Positions 31,174 through 49,067 of a stretch of DNA of 64,000 nucleotides are shown here, piece by piece (within the stretch, counting starts at the first letter, position 1; the number at the start of each line of letters is the position of its first letter). This DNA comes from Thermoleophilia bacterium (GTDB lineage: Bacteria > Actinomycetota > Thermoleophilia > Gaiellales > Gaiellaceae). The notes beneath the pieces are model-generated. The model saw nothing but the letters and a program-made list of their open reading frames with translations. It ran no database searches and had not been told where the DNA came from. The stretch is taken from the NCBI GenBank assembly GCA_023382435.1, contig JAHDVS010000001.1:62001-126000 (forward strand), in the 5' to 3' direction. Made by a program: the position numbers and the translations under genes.

Positions 31174-31790
31174 CACGAATCCTCCCTGATCACGACGACG
31201 CCGTTCTTGGGCCCCGGCACGGCGCCACGGACGAGCAGCAGGTTGCGCTCGGGGTCGCGCTCGACGACCTCGAGCCCCCGCTGCGTGACCGTGCGCCCGC
31301 CCATCCGGCCCGCCATCCGCACGCCCTTGAACACGCGCGAGGGATAGGCGGAGGCGCCGATCGAGCCGGGCTTGCGGACGTTGTGGGAGCCGTGGGTGAC
31401 GGGACCGCGGCTGAAGTTGTGCCGCTTGATCGTGCCCTGGAAGCCCTTTCCGATCGACACGCCCGAGACCTTGACCCGGTCGCCCGGGGCGAACGCCTCC
31501 ACGGTCACGGTCGCACCCTGCTCGATGCCCTGCACCCCCCGCACCTCGACGAGTCGGCGGTGCGGGGTGACCCCGTGCTTCTTCAGGTGACCGCGCTGCG
31601 GCTTCGTCAGCTTCCGCTCCGGCACCTCGTCGAAGGCGAGCTGCACCGCGTCGTACCCGTCGACCGCCTGCGTGCGGACGCAGACGACCGGGCACGGGCC
31701 AGCCTCGATCACCGTCACGGGCGTCAGCGCCCCGGTCTCCTGGTCGAAGAGCTGCGTCATCCCCAGCTTCCTGCCGACGATCCCCTTCAT
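31173..31790 (-). CDS. rplC: 50S ribosomal protein L3
   Basis: L3 of 205 aa: [20 protein letters not shown] and [20 protein letters not shown]. The conserved Gln/His-rich tip reaches the peptidyl transferase centre. ATG 31790 overlaps rpsJ (TGATG). Confidence 0.97.
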   Translation of the reverse strand: MKGIVGRKLGMTQLFDQETGALTPVTVIEAGPCPVVCVRTQAVDGYDAVQLAFDEVPERKLTKPQRGHLKKHGVTPHRRLVEVRGVQGIEQGATVTVEAFAPGDRVKVSGVSIGKGFQGTIKRHNFSRGPVTHGSHNVRKPGSIGASAYPSRVFKGVRMAGRMGGRTVTQRGLEVVERDPERNLLLVRGAVPGPKNGVVVIREDS

Positions 31791-32098
31791 CAGAGCTTGA
31801 TCTCGATGTCGACGCCGGCCGGCAGGTCGAGCCGCATGAGGCTGTCGACCGTCTTCGGGGTCGGCGCGTGGATATCGATCAGGCGCTTGTGCGTGCGCAC
31901 CTCGAAGTGCTCGCGGGAGTCCTTGTCCTTGAAGGGGCTTCGGATCACCGTGTACACGTTCTTCTCCGTGGGCAGCGGCACGGGACCGGTCACGGTCGCG
32001 CCGGTTCGCTGAGCCGTCTCGACAATCGACTGAGCCGACTTGTCGAGCTGGTTGTGGTCGTAGCCCTTCAGGCGGATGCGGATTTTCTGCTGTGCCAT
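31790..32098 (-). CDS. rpsJ: 30S ribosomal protein S10 (NusE)
   Basis: S10 of 102 aa: [20 protein letters not shown] and [20 protein letters not shown]. Also acts as NusE, linking ribosome and NusG. First gene of the S10 cluster, separated from tuf by 112 bp that contain repeats and palindrome P3. Confidence 0.97.
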   Translation of the reverse strand: MAQQKIRIRLKGYDHNQLDKSAQSIVETAQRTGATVTGPVPLPTEKNVYTVIRSPFKDKDSREHFEVRTHKRLIDIHAPTPKTVDSLMRLDLPAGVDIEIKL

Positions 32099-32153
32099 TC
32101 GGCGGCAATCGCTCCTATCGATCCCGTTCGCTGTCGCTCTGGTTCGGTGTCAC

Positions 32154-32210
32154 TGGTCGGACGGACGAGTGGTCGGGCGAGTGGTCGGACGGGCGAGGCA
32201 TGCCTCGCCC

Positions 32211-32213
<3 letters not shown>
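32154..32213. repeat. GTAGGGGC palindrome P3 with TGGTCGG direct repeats, rpsJ-tuf gap
   Basis: GGGCGAGGCATGCCTCGCCC (32191-32210) is a perfect 20-bp palindrome without loop; the following CTAC supplies the tuf TAG stop (32211-32213). Beside it are three copies of TGGTCGGRCG (starting 32154, 32170 and 32183). The hairpin may end or stabilise the tuf transcript before rpsJ. Confidence 0.75.
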
Positions 32214-33401
<1,188 letters not shown>

Positions 33402-33420
33402 CCCTTATTACCTCCGGTAC

Positions 33421-33438
33421 AAAAGGTTCGGAGAACCT
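33421..33438 (-). terminator. Weak terminator or attenuator between fusA and tuf
   Basis: On the minus strand a 6-bp stem AGGTTC/GAACCT (arms 33433-33438 and 33424-33429, 3-nt loop) is followed directly by TTTT. The stem is short, so partial read-through into tuf is likely. Confidence 0.4.
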
Positions 33439-33451
33439 AGCCAGGTTGCCT

Positions 33452-35569
33452 TCATGCCCTACTAGCCACGATCTCGCTCGAGATCGTCGCTGGTACTTCC
33501 TCATACCGGTCGAACTGCATCGTGAACGTGGCGCGCCCCTGGGTCATCGAACGCAGGTCGGTCGCGTAGCCGAACATGGTCGCAAGTGGCACGCGCGCGC
33601 GAATTGCCTGAGCGTTCCCGCGCGGCTCGAGCCCCTCCACCCGGCCGCGACGGGAGCTGAGATCGCCCATGACGTCGCCGAGGTAGTCCTCGGGAGTCAC
33701 GACCTCGACCGCCATCACGGGCTCGAGCAGCTTGGGCTTGGCGCGCTGCATGGCGGCCTTGAACGCCATCGAGCCGGCGATCTTGAACGCCATCTCGCTC
33801 GAGTCCACGTCGTGGTAGGAGCCCTCGACGAGCTCGGCGCGAACATCCACGACCGGGAAGCCCGCGAGCGTGCCCGACTCCATCGCCTCCTGGATGCCGA
33901 GATCGACCGCCGGGATGTACTCCCTCGGGATCTTGCCGCCGACGATCTTGTCCAGGAACTCGTACCCGTCACCCGGGGCGGCCGGCTCGAGATTGATGAT
34001 CGCGTGGCCGTACTGGCCGCGGCCACCGGTCTGGCGGACGAACCTGCCCTCGACCTTCTCGACGCGCTTTCCGATCGTCTCCCGGTAGGCGACCTGCGGG
34101 CGACCGACGTTGGCGTCGACCGAGAACTCGCGGACGAGCCGGTCGACGATGATCTCGAGGTGGAGCTCGCCCATGCCGGCGATCAGCGTCTGGCCGGTCT
34201 CCTCGTCGGTGCGCACCCGGAACGTCGGGTCCTCCTCCGCCAGCCTCTGGAGGGCCGTGGAAAGCTTGTCCTGATCTGCCTTCGTCTTCGGCTCGATCGC
34301 GACTGCGATCACCGGGTCCGGGAAAGTCATCGACTCGAGCTGGATCGGCGCCGAGTCCGCAGCGAGCGTGTCCCCGGTCGTCGTGTGCTTCAGGCCGACC
34401 GCGGCGACGATCTCGCCGGCGCCGATCTCCGGCCGCTCCTCACGGTGGTTCGCGTGCATCTGGAGCAGCCGCCCGATCCGCTCGGTCTTTCCGTCCGACG
34501 TGTTCACGACCCGGTCGCCGGCGCGAACCGTCCCCGAGTAGACGCGGAAATACGTGAGCTTGCCGACGTACGGGTCGGTCATCACCTTGAACGCGAGCGC
34601 GGCGAACGGCTCGTCCTCGGCCGCGCGGCGCGAAAGCTCCTTGCCGGTGCGCGGGTCGAGGCCGTGCACGGGAGGGACGTCGAGGGGGCTCGGCAGGTAG
34701 TCGACGACCGCATCGAGCAGCGGCTGCACGCCCTTGTTCTTGAACGCCGTGCCGCAGAAGACCGGCGTCACGGACGCGCTGACCGTCGCCGCGCGCAGCG
34801 CGCGGCGGATCAGATCGGGCGTCACGGCCGCCTCGTCGAGGAGGTACGTCTCGAGCAGCTCCTCGTCGTGCTCGGCGACCCTGTCGATCAGCTGGTGGTG
34901 GTACTCGTCCGCCTGCTCGCGCAGCTCGGCGGGGATCTCGACGATGTCGAAGTTGGTGCCGAGCTCGTCGAGCCACTCGATCGCCCGCATCTCGACCAGG
35001 TCGATCACGCCCCGGAACTGTTCCTCGCGCCCGAGCGGGAGCTGGGCGGGAACCGGGATCGCGCCGAGCCGATCGACCATCGACTGCACCGAGCCGAAGA
35101 AGTCGGCGCCGACCCTGTCCATCTTGTTGATGAACGCGATCCGGGGAACGCGATACTTGTCCGCCTGACGCCAGACCGTCTCGGACTGCGGCTCGACGCC
35201 GGCGACGGCGTCGAAGACGGCCACGGCGCCATCGAGCACGCGCAGGCTGCGCTCCACCTCGACGGTGAAGTCCACGTGCCCGGGCGTATCGATGATGTTG
35301 ATGCGAAAATCGCGCCAGATCGCCGTCGTCGCAGCGGACGTGATCGTGATGCCGCGCTCCTGCTCCTGCGCCATCCAGTCCATGACGGCCGCGCCCTCGT
35401 GGACCTCGCCCATCTTGTGCGTGCGGCCCGTGTAGTAGAGGATCCGCTCGGTCGTCGTGGTCTTGCCCGCATCGATGTGAGCCATGATCCCGATGTTGCG
35501 CACGTTGGCGAGCCCGGCCCGGCCCGACGGGGCGCTCTTTCCCCGCATCTTTTCAGCCACCTTGCTCAC
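33452..35569 (-). CDS. fusA: Elongation factor G
   Basis: EF-G of 705 aa, translocation and, with RRF, ribosome recycling. G1 [14 protein letters not shown]2 RGITI, G3 DTPGHVDF, G4 NKMDRVGA; domain [19 protein letters not shown] 35569 follows the rpsG TAA with no gap. Confidence 0.98.
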   Translation of the reverse strand: MSKVAEKMRGKSAPSGRAGLANVRNIGIMAHIDAGKTTTTERILYYTGRTHKMGEVHEGAAVMDWMAQEQERGITITSAATTAIWRDFRINIIDTPGHVDFTVEVERSLRVLDGAVAVFDAVAGVEPQSETVWRQADKYRVPRIAFINKMDRVGADFFGSVQSMVDRLGAIPVPAQLPLGREEQFRGVIDLVEMRAIEWLDELGTNFDIVEIPAELREQADEYHHQLIDRVAEHDEELLETYLLDEAAVTPDLIRRALRAATVSASVTPVFCGTAFKNKGVQPLLDAVVDYLPSPLDVPPVHGLDPRTGKELSRRAAEDEPFAALAFKVMTDPYVGKLTYFRVYSGTVRAGDRVVNTSDGKTERIGRLLQMHANHREERPEIGAGEIVAAVGLKHTTTGDTLAADSAPIQLESMTFPDPVIAVAIEPKTKADQDKLSTALQRLAEEDPTFRVRTDEETGQTLIAGMGELHLEIIVDRLVREFSVDANVGRPQVAYRETIGKRVEKVEGRFVRQTGGRGQYGHAIINLEPAAPGDGYEFLDKIVGGKIPREYIPAVDLGIQEAMESGTLAGFPVVDVRAELVEGSYHDVDSSEMAFKIAGSMAFKAAMQRAKPKLLEPVMAVEVVTPEDYLGDVMGDLSSRRGRVEGLEPRGNAQAIRARVPLATMFGYATDLRSMTQGRATFTMQFDRYEEVPATISSEIVASRA

Positions 35570-36040
35570 TTACCACCTGTAGTGGGCGAAGGCCTTGTTG
35601 GCCTGCGCCATGCGGTAGAGGTCGTCCTTGCGCTTGAACGCGCCACCCTGCTGGTTGAGCGCGTCGAGGATCTCGCTGGCAAGCCGGTCGGCCATCGACT
35701 TCTCGCGGCGATCCCGCGCGTAGTTGACGAGCCAGCGCACAGCGAGGGTGCGCGCGCGCCGCTGCGGCACCTCGACGGGAACCTGGTAGTTGGCGCCGCC
35801 GACGCGGCGCGACCGAACCTCGAGCACCGGCGTGACGGTCTTCACGGCCTGCTCGAGCGCCTCGGCCGGGGAACGACCGGACTTCTCGCCGACCCGCTCG
35901 AGCGCGGCATAGACGATCTGCTCCGCGGTCGACTTCTTGCCCGCGAGCATGACCTTGTTCACGACCTGCGTGACGAGCTTCGAGCTGTAGACGGGGTCCG
36001 GATCGAGCTCGCGAACCGGGATCTCTGCACGACGTGGCAT
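35570..36040 (-). CDS. rpsG: 30S ribosomal protein S7
   Basis: S7 of 156 aa: [20 protein letters not shown] and AFAHYRW at the C-terminus. Head-domain assembly initiator. 10 bp after rpsL. Confidence 0.97.
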   Translation of the reverse strand: MPRRAEIPVRELDPDPVYSSKLVTQVVNKVMLAGKKSTAEQIVYAALERVGEKSGRSPAEALEQAVKTVTPVLEVRSRRVGGANYQVPVEVPQRRARTLAVRWLVNYARDRREKSMADRLASEILDALNQQGGAFKRKDDLYRMAQANKAFAHYRW

Positions 36041-36050
36041 CGTCCGCTGC

Positions 36051-36419
36051 CTAGCCCTTCTTCGCTCCGTACTTGGAGCGTGCCTGCCGGCGGTCGGGCA
36101 CGCCGGCGGTATCGAGAGCCGCGCGGATCACCTTGTAGCGGATGCCGGGGAGGTCCTTGACGCGCCCGCCGCGGATCAGGACGACCGAATGCTCCTGGAG
36201 GTTGTGCCCCTCACCGGGGATGTACGACGTGACCTCCATCCCGTTGACGAGCCGCACGCGCGCGACCTTGCGCAGCGCCGAGTTCGGCTTCTTCGGGGTG
36301 GTCGTGTACACGCGCGTGCAGACGCCCCGCTTCTGCGGCGCCCCCCGGAGAGCCGGGGTCTTCGTCTTCTCCGGCTTGGGCCGGCGCCCCTTGCGGACGA
36401 GTTGGTTGACGGTCGGCAC
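36051..36419 (-). CDS. rpsL: 30S ribosomal protein S12
   Basis: S12 of 122 aa: [39 protein letters not shown] (Lys at the streptomycin-resistance position is wild type) and [12 protein letters not shown]. First gene of the str part, with its own promoter about 90 bp upstream. Confidence 0.97.
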   Translation of the reverse strand: MPTVNQLVRKGRRPKPEKTKTPALRGAPQKRGVCTRVYTTTPKKPNSALRKVARVRLVNGMEVTSYIPGEGHNLQEHSVVLIRGGRVKDLPGIRYKVIRAALDTAGVPDRRQARSKYGAKKG

Positions 36420-36470
36420 GCGATAACCTCGCTCGGGTTCGATCGGTTCCTACATACGGACGCAACAAAA

Positions 36471-36498
36471 GGCCGGCTGGGCGCGGGCCCAGCCAAGG
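36471..36498 (-). terminator. 5'-terminal hairpin of the str transcript (attenuator candidate)
   Basis: On the minus strand GGCTGGGC/GCCCAGCC form an 8-bp stem around CCGC, extended by GGCC/GGCC with a TT bulge, and followed by TTTTGTT (36464-36470). This is a terminator-like fold lying between the rpsL promoter and the rpsL start, within about 35 nt of the predicted transcript start. It could attenuate the operon or protect its 5' end. Confidence 0.5.
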
Positions 36499-36508
36499 CC
36501 CGACCGGC

Positions 36509-36536
36509 ATCGTAGCAGCTTGCACCCGCATGTCAA
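36509..36536 (-). promoter_or_regulatory. Sigma-70-type promoter of the str-S10 operon
   Basis: Minus strand: perfect -35 TTGACA (36531-36536), 16-bp spacer, -10 TACGAT (36509-36514). Predicted start near 36502, giving a leader of about 83 nt to rpsL. It is one of the few promoters here with a consensus -35. It overlaps the upstream region of the divergent diguanylate cyclase gene. Confidence 0.65.
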
Positions 36537-36576
36537 CGCGCTATTGTCAGTGGGCGGCCTCAAGCACGTTCCCGGG

Positions 36577-37725
36577 ATGCTCCACACTGCCGACAGCCTC
36601 AGCTGGACCACCTTCGGCATCGCCGTTGGCGGCGCCGGGCTGGCCGTGCTCGTGCTGCTGCTCGTCCTCGCGCGGCGCCGCCCGCCCTCGACGGAGATCG
36701 AGACCATGCTGCGGGAGTCGTCGACGCGCGTCGAGGCGATGATCTCGGATCTCTCCACCCAGCTCGACCAGGCGCACGAGCAGAACGCCCGCTCGCAGCA
36801 GCTGGCGGAGATCGGCACGACGATCGACCTCGACGAGGTGCTGGCACGAACGCTCGAGGCCGCAGGCGCGCTGCTCGGCGTGGACGGGGCCATGATCTCG
36901 CTCGAGAACGGGAACGAGTCGGTCCCGCTCGTGGCGACGGTCGGACTGTCCGACCAGGAGGCGTCGGCGCAGATCGCCGCTCGCGACTGGGGCCGCCGCC
37001 GCGCCGCCGCGGTCTCCTACCTCTACCCGAGCGAGACCGACCTCGGCGAGCCCGTACGCGGCTCCGTGCACGTCCCGATCCGCGCCGACGGCGAGGAAGC
37101 CGTCGGGACGCTGTCGGTGTTCTGGCGTGCGGCCGGCCGCACGCCAGAGGCGGATCAGATCGACCTGCTCGAGGAACTCGCGCTGCGAGCCGGGCCGGCG
37201 ATCGGCAATGCGCGTCGTTTCCAGGAGGCGCGCCAGCTCGCCGACCTGGACGCACTCACCGGCCTGCACAACTACCGCTACTTCCACGAGACGCTCGCAC
37301 GCGAGGTCGCGCGCGCCCATCGCTACAACCGCAATCTCGCCCTCGTCGTCTTCGACATCGACGACTTCAAGGCCGTGAACGACCGGATCGGGCATCTCGC
37401 GGGAGACTCCGTCCTCGCCGAGGCGGCCCACCGCGTGCGCAGCGTGGTCCGCGGCGCCGATGTCGCGTGCCGGGTCGGCGGCGACGAGTTCGCCGTGATC
37501 CTCCCGGAGGCGACCACCGCGGACGCCGACAGCCTCTACCGCCGGCTCCAGGCAGCAATGGCGAACTGGCGCCCCGACAGCGAGCATCTGCGTCTATCGG
37601 CGGGGATCGCCGAGCTCGAGCCCGAGGACGACGCGGTCTCGCTGTTCAAGCGCGCCGACGAGGCCCTGTACCGGGCCAAGGCCGGCGGCAAGGGGCAGGC
37701 CATCGCCGCCCCGGCCGAGCTCTGA
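36577..37725 (+). CDS. Membrane-anchored GAF-GGDEF diguanylate cyclase
   Basis: Makes cyclic di-GMP from two GTP. ATG 36577 gives 382 aa; in-frame TTG 36520/36544 and GTG 36550 are alternatives. One membrane helix (13-32), a coiled-coil (about 40-78), a GAF sensor domain (about 78-215) and a GGDEF domain. The catalytic loop GGDEF is intact at 301-305, and the inhibitory-site motif RxxD (R292, D295) stands five residues before it, so product feedback is expected. No EAL domain. It is inserted on the opposite strand between rpoC and rpsL. Confidence 0.92.
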   Translation: MLHTADSLSWTTFGIAVGGAGLAVLVLLLVLARRRPPSTEIETMLRESSTRVEAMISDLSTQLDQAHEQNARSQQLAEIGTTIDLDEVLARTLEAAGALLGVDGAMISLENGNESVPLVATVGLSDQEASAQIAARDWGRRRAAAVSYLYPSETDLGEPVRGSVHVPIRADGEEAVGTLSVFWRAAGRTPEADQIDLLEELALRAGPAIGNARRFQEARQLADLDALTGLHNYRYFHETLAREVARAHRYNRNLALVVFDIDDFKAVNDRIGHLAGDSVLAEAAHRVRSVVRGADVACRVGGDEFAVILPEATTADADSLYRRLQAAMANWRPDSEHLRLSAGIAELEPEDDAVSLFKRADEALYRAKAGGKGQAIAAPAEL

Positions 37726-37744
37726 CGGCGCGACATCGATCGGC

Positions 37745-37772
37745 GTAGGGGCGGGTCAGGACCCGCCCCTAC
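37745..37772. repeat. GTAGGGGC palindrome P4, convergent cyclase/rpoC junction
   Basis: 13-bp arms GTAGGGGCGGGTC (37745-37757) and its complement (37760-37772) with an AG loop. It stands 19 bp after the cyclase stop and 5 bp from the rpoC TAA. Likely a two-way hairpin terminator or mRNA 3' stabiliser; no T-run. Confidence 0.85.
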
Positions 37773-37777
37773 AGGGC

Positions 37778-42349
<4,572 letters not shown>

Positions 42350-42449
42350 CTCGCCCTCCTGCCTCGGCGGGCGGCGGTGGTGAGTCTACGCGGCAAGGGC
42401 CGTTCCTTTCCCGGGACGTTGACCATCGTTCGGCGAGCCTCGGCGGCGG

Positions 42450-46058
<3,609 letters not shown>

Positions 46059-46134
46059 AAGCGGCGACCTCCCTCCGGGCAGGGTCAAACGAACAACGGG
46101 CGTGCAGACACGCGAAACGGCGGCGCGACTAGCA

Positions 46135-46164
46135 AGCGTATCAGACGCGTCGGCACGCTCGCAA
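46135..46164 (-). promoter_or_regulatory. rpoBC promoter candidate
   Basis: Minus strand: -35 TTGCGA (46159-46164), 18-bp spacer, -10 TACGCT (46135-46140). Leader about 70 nt to TTG 46058, including the Shine-Dalgarno GGAGGGAGG. Confidence 0.45.
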
Positions 46165-46190
46165 GCGCGGCCCTTGCGGGCCCGCACGCG

Positions 46191-46222
46191 TTCCACAGGA
46201 CTGTAGTCCCACCTGTGGAAAA
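46191..46222. promoter_or_regulatory. Dyad TTCCACAGG-N12-CCTGTGGAA in the rpoB/oxidase divergent region
   Basis: Perfect 9-bp arms (46191-46199 and 46212-46220) with a nested dyad GGACT-GT-AGTCC (46198-46209). Position 46214-46222 read on the minus strand is TTTTCCACA, which fits the DnaA-box pattern TTWTNCACA. It lies about 27 bp upstream of the rpoB -35 and 104 bp before the oxidase ATG. Regulator unknown. Confidence 0.5.
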
Positions 46223-46302
46223 ACGCAAGGGCGGGCCCTGATCCGCCCGCCCCCGCCCTGACGTCGCCGGGGCGACAGCTTTCCCCCACGAGTTCTTCGA
46301 GG

Positions 46303-46308
46303 TACACT
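46303..46308 (+). promoter_or_regulatory. -10 box, multicopper oxidase-ZIP operon
   Basis: TACACT 17 nt before ATG 46326; the -35 region (TTTCCC) is poor, so an activator may be needed. Confidence 0.4.
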
Positions 46309-46325
46309 CAAACCGACGATTAGTC

Positions 46326-47339
46326 ATGCCTAAATTGACGCGGAAGCAGTTGCTCGCCCTGGGTACGCCGCTCGCCGTGGTACCGGTGGCCGGGAAGGTC
46401 GTCCTCGCCCTCGACGACGAGACAGCGGATCGCGTCACGCACCGGCACGCCGTGTCCTCGGCACCCGCAGCGGGGGCAGCGGCAGGTCACGCCGCGATGA
46501 TCGGGGAGGGCACGCCCGCGGTGGGCGGCCCGAACGACCTCGACGGGCTGCTGTATCCGCCGCCGGCGCTGCCGCACGAGCCGGGACGGGTGCGCGAGTA
46601 CACGCTCGTCGCGACGGACACGGAGATCGAGATCGCGCCGGGCGTGTTCTTCCCGGCGTGGACGTACAACGGGACCGTGCCCGGCCCGGTGATCCGGGCG
46701 ACCGAGGACGATCTGCTGCGGGTGCGCTTTGCGAACGCCGGTGCGCATCCGCACACGATCCATTTCCACGGCATCCATCCGGCGAACATGGACGGGGTGT
46801 TCGAGATCGTCGGGCCGGGCGAGGAGCTCACCTACGAGTTCCCCGCTCGGCCGGCCGGCTTCCACGTCTACCACTGCCACACGGCCCCGCTGAAGAAACA
46901 CATCCACAAGGGGCTGTACGGGGCATTCATCATCGACCCGAAGCTGCCGCGCGAGCCTGCGCGCGAGCTCGTGATGGTGATGAGCGGCTACGACACCGAC
47001 GGCGACGGTGAGAACAACTTCTACACCGTCAACGGTCGCACGTTCTACTACGCGCGCCACCCGATCCAGGTGAAGCGCGGCGGGCTCGTACGCGTGTACC
47101 TGGCGAATCTGACCGAGTTCGACCTGATCAACTCGTTCCACCTGCACGGCGACTTCTTCCGCTACCAGCCCACCGGCACGGGCGAGCAGTGGGAGTACAC
47201 CGACACGGTGATGCAGTGCCAGGGGCAGCGTGGCGTGCTCGAGATCCGGTTCTCGAACACCGGCGCGTTCATGTTCCACGCCCATCAGTCGGAGTTCGCC
47301 GAGCTCGGCTGGATGGGGTTCTTCCAGGTCATCGACTGA
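46326..47339 (+). CDS. Multicopper oxidase, two-cupredoxin type
   Basis: 337 aa with an N-terminal hydrophobic signal or anchor (about 8-29) and two cupredoxin domains. Copper motifs: HPHTIHFHGIH (141-151), VYHCHTAPLKKHIHKG (181-196; type 1 Cys184), FHLHG (271-275) and FHAHQSEF (317-324). This arrangement fits small laccase-like or nitrite reductase-like oxidases; the substrate is unknown, but metal ions or phenols are possible. Its TGA overlaps the ATG of the ZIP gene (TGATG), so the two proteins are made together. Confidence 0.88.
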   Translation: MPKLTRKQLLALGTPLAVVPVAGKVVLALDDETADRVTHRHAVSSAPAAGAAAGHAAMIGEGTPAVGGPNDLDGLLYPPPALPHEPGRVREYTLVATDTEIEIAPGVFFPAWTYNGTVPGPVIRATEDDLLRVRFANAGAHPHTIHFHGIHPANMDGVFEIVGPGEELTYEFPARPAGFHVYHCHTAPLKKHIHKGLYGAFIIDPKLPREPARELVMVMSGYDTDGDGENNFYTVNGRTFYYARHPIQVKRGGLVRVYLANLTEFDLINSFHLHGDFFRYQPTGTGEQWEYTDTVMQCQGQRGVLEIRFSNTGAFMFHAHQSEFAELGWMGFFQVID

Positions 47340-48520
47340 TGGCGAGCGGCACGACCACGGCCGGGACGCTCGGCTGGCGCCTGTGGGCGCTCGTCCCGAT
47401 CTTGCTGCTTGCGCTCGTCGTCGGCGCGTTCGTCTCCGGCGGCTCCTCGCTCGTCGACCTCGTCGGCCGCAACCCTCCGCCCGCCGACGAGCTCGACATC
47501 CGCCGGGTCACGTTCGTACCGGGCGAGATCCGCGTCCTCGTCCGCAACCCGCAGTCCGACGAGATCACGATCGCGTCGGTCGCCGTCGACGACGCGATCA
47601 CCCCGTTCACCGTCGAGGGGGACACCACGCTCTCGCGACTGCGATCGAGCACGATCGTCATCCTCTACGACTGGGTCGAAGACGACCCGATCACGCTCGG
47701 TGTCACGAGCTCGAGCGGAATCGAGACGGTTGCCGGGATTCCCGCTGCGGTCGAGACCCCCGCTCCGTCGGCGCGTGGGTTCCTCGGCTACGGGCTGATC
47801 GGGTTCCTCGTCGGCGTCGTCCCCGTCGCGCTCGGCCTGCTCTGGCTGCCCTCGCTACGCCGCGCCGGAGTCCGCTGGCTGTCTGCATTCATGGCGCTCA
47901 CCGCCGGACTGCTCACTTTCCTCGGCATTGACGCGCTCTTCGAGGCGTTCGAGCTGCAAGCAGCGCTGCCGGGCGCGCTCGGCGGATCCGGGCTGGTCCT
48001 GCTCGGCGTCGCGCTCAGCGCCCTCGGGATGACCTTCCTCTCCACCCGGCTCGGCCGCCGCAGCGGCGCCACCGGCAGCACTCTCGCCCTGCTGGTCGCG
48101 ATCGGGATCGGCCTCCACAACCTCGGCGAAGGGCTCGCGATCGGGGCCTCGTTCGCGTTCGGCGAGCTCCAGCTCGGCACCTTCCTGATCGTCGGCTTCA
48201 TGATCCACAACGTCACCGAGGGCCTCGGCATCGCCTCCCCCATCGCCCGCGAACGTGTCACGATCGCCGTCGTCGCGGGGCTCGCGCTGATCGCCGGCGT
48301 CCCGGCGATCTTCGGCACCTGGCTCGGCGGCTACGTCACGAACGACGTCCTCGGCGTCCTCTTCTTCGGGCTTGCCGCCGGCGCCGCCCTCCAGGTCGTC
48401 GTCGAGGTCGGCCGCTACGTGCGGCGAAACGCCCCCGGCGGCCTCCAGTCCGGCTGGGCAATCGGCGGCTACCTCGCCGGGATCGCGATCATGTACCTCA
48501 CGGGGCTCCTCGCCGGCTGA
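47339..48520 (+). CDS. ZIP family metal transporter with extracytoplasmic domain
   Basis: 393 aa. One N-terminal membrane helix (about 13-33), a beta-rich extracytoplasmic domain of about 100 residues (VTFVPGEIRVLVRNPQSDEI), then a ZIP core of about eight helices. The two metal-site motifs are present: HNLGEGLAIG and HNVTEGLGIA. ZIP proteins move Zn, Fe or Mn into the cytoplasm. Cotranslation with the multicopper oxidase suggests oxidation and uptake of the same metal, as in Fet3/Ftr1-like logic, though this pairing with ZIP is inferred. Confidence 0.85.
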   Translation: MASGTTTAGTLGWRLWALVPILLLALVVGAFVSGGSSLVDLVGRNPPPADELDIRRVTFVPGEIRVLVRNPQSDEITIASVAVDDAITPFTVEGDTTLSRLRSSTIVILYDWVEDDPITLGVTSSSGIETVAGIPAAVETPAPSARGFLGYGLIGFLVGVVPVALGLLWLPSLRRAGVRWLSAFMALTAGLLTFLGIDALFEAFELQAALPGALGGSGLVLLGVALSALGMTFLSTRLGRRSGATGSTLALLVAIGIGLHNLGEGLAIGASFAFGELQLGTFLIVGFMIHNVTEGLGIASPIARERVTIAVVAGLALIAGVPAIFGTWLGGYVTNDVLGVLFFGLAAGAALQVVVEVGRYVRRNAPGGLQSGWAIGGYLAGIAIMYLTGLLAG

Positions 48521-48558
48521 GCGAGGCGTCGCCGGCTCGGCGCGTGCCCCGACAACGC

Positions 48559-48690
48559 GTAGGGGCGGGTCATGACCCGCCCCTACAGCAGGAGCGGCGC
48601 GGGTCGCGGCCCGCCCCTACAGCAGGAGCGGCGCGGGTCCGCCGCGGGACGGGACAGATCCCGCGGGGGCGGGACAAGACCCGCCCCTAC
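48559..48690. repeat. Cluster of GTAGGGGC palindromes P5, convergent ZIP/rplL junction
   Basis: Three copies in 132 bp. The first has full 13-bp arms (48559-48571 and 48574-48586, AT loop). A perfect 29-bp direct repeat (48577-48605 and 48611-48639, period 34) carries the second. The last has GGGGCGGG/CCCGCCCC arms (48666-48673 and 48680-48687), and its CTAC supplies the rplL TAG stop (48687-48689). Confidence 0.85.
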
Positions 48691-49067
48691 TTGAGCTCGA
48701 CGCTGGCGCCGGCCTCCTCGAGCTGGGCCTTGACCGAGTCGGCTTCGTCCCTGGCGATGCCTTCCTTGACCGCCTTGGGGGCCGCGTCGACGAGGTCCTT
48801 CGCCTCCTTCAGACCGAGACCCGTGACGGCCCGAACGACTTTGATCACCTGGATCTTCTTGTCACCCGCAGCCGTGAGGACGACGTCGAAGTCCGACTTC
48901 TCCTCGGCCTCGGCTGCGCCGCCGCCGCCGGCGGCGGCGGGCGCCGCAACGGCGATCGGGGCTGCGGCGGTGATGCCCCACTCGTCCTCGATCTTCTTCT
49001 TCAGCTCGACGAGCTCGAGAACGGTCATGCTCCCGAGCTGCTCGAACACGGTGTCGACTGCGCTCAT
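48687..49067 (-). CDS. rplL: 50S ribosomal protein L7/L12
   Basis: L12 of 126 aa, stalk protein that recruits GTPase factors. N-terminal dimer domain, Ala/Gly hinge ([16 protein letters not shown]), C-terminal domain with [23 protein letters not shown] 49067 overlaps rplJ as ATGA. rpoB does not follow directly; two opposite-strand genes intervene. Confidence 0.97.
   Translation of the reverse strand: MSAVDTVFEQLGSMTVLELVELKKKIEDEWGITAAAPIAVAAPAAAGGGGAAEAEEKSDFDVVLTAAGDKKIQVIKVVRAVTGLGLKEAKDLVDAAPKAVKEGIARDEADSVKAQLEEAGASVELK

Noticed and set aside
46214-46222. Chromosome origin near rpoB
   Set aside because: Only one or two DnaA-box-like sites, no AT-rich stretch, and no dnaA, dnaN or gyrB nearby.
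46326-48520. Denitrification nitrite reductase with the NarK-like gene
   Set aside because: The oxidase lacks a clear copper nitrite reductase signature, and the transporter is 7 kb away with no reductase genes.
48559-48690. CRISPR array
   Set aside because: Repeats are palindromic with unequal, related intervals and no unique spacers; no cas genes are near.
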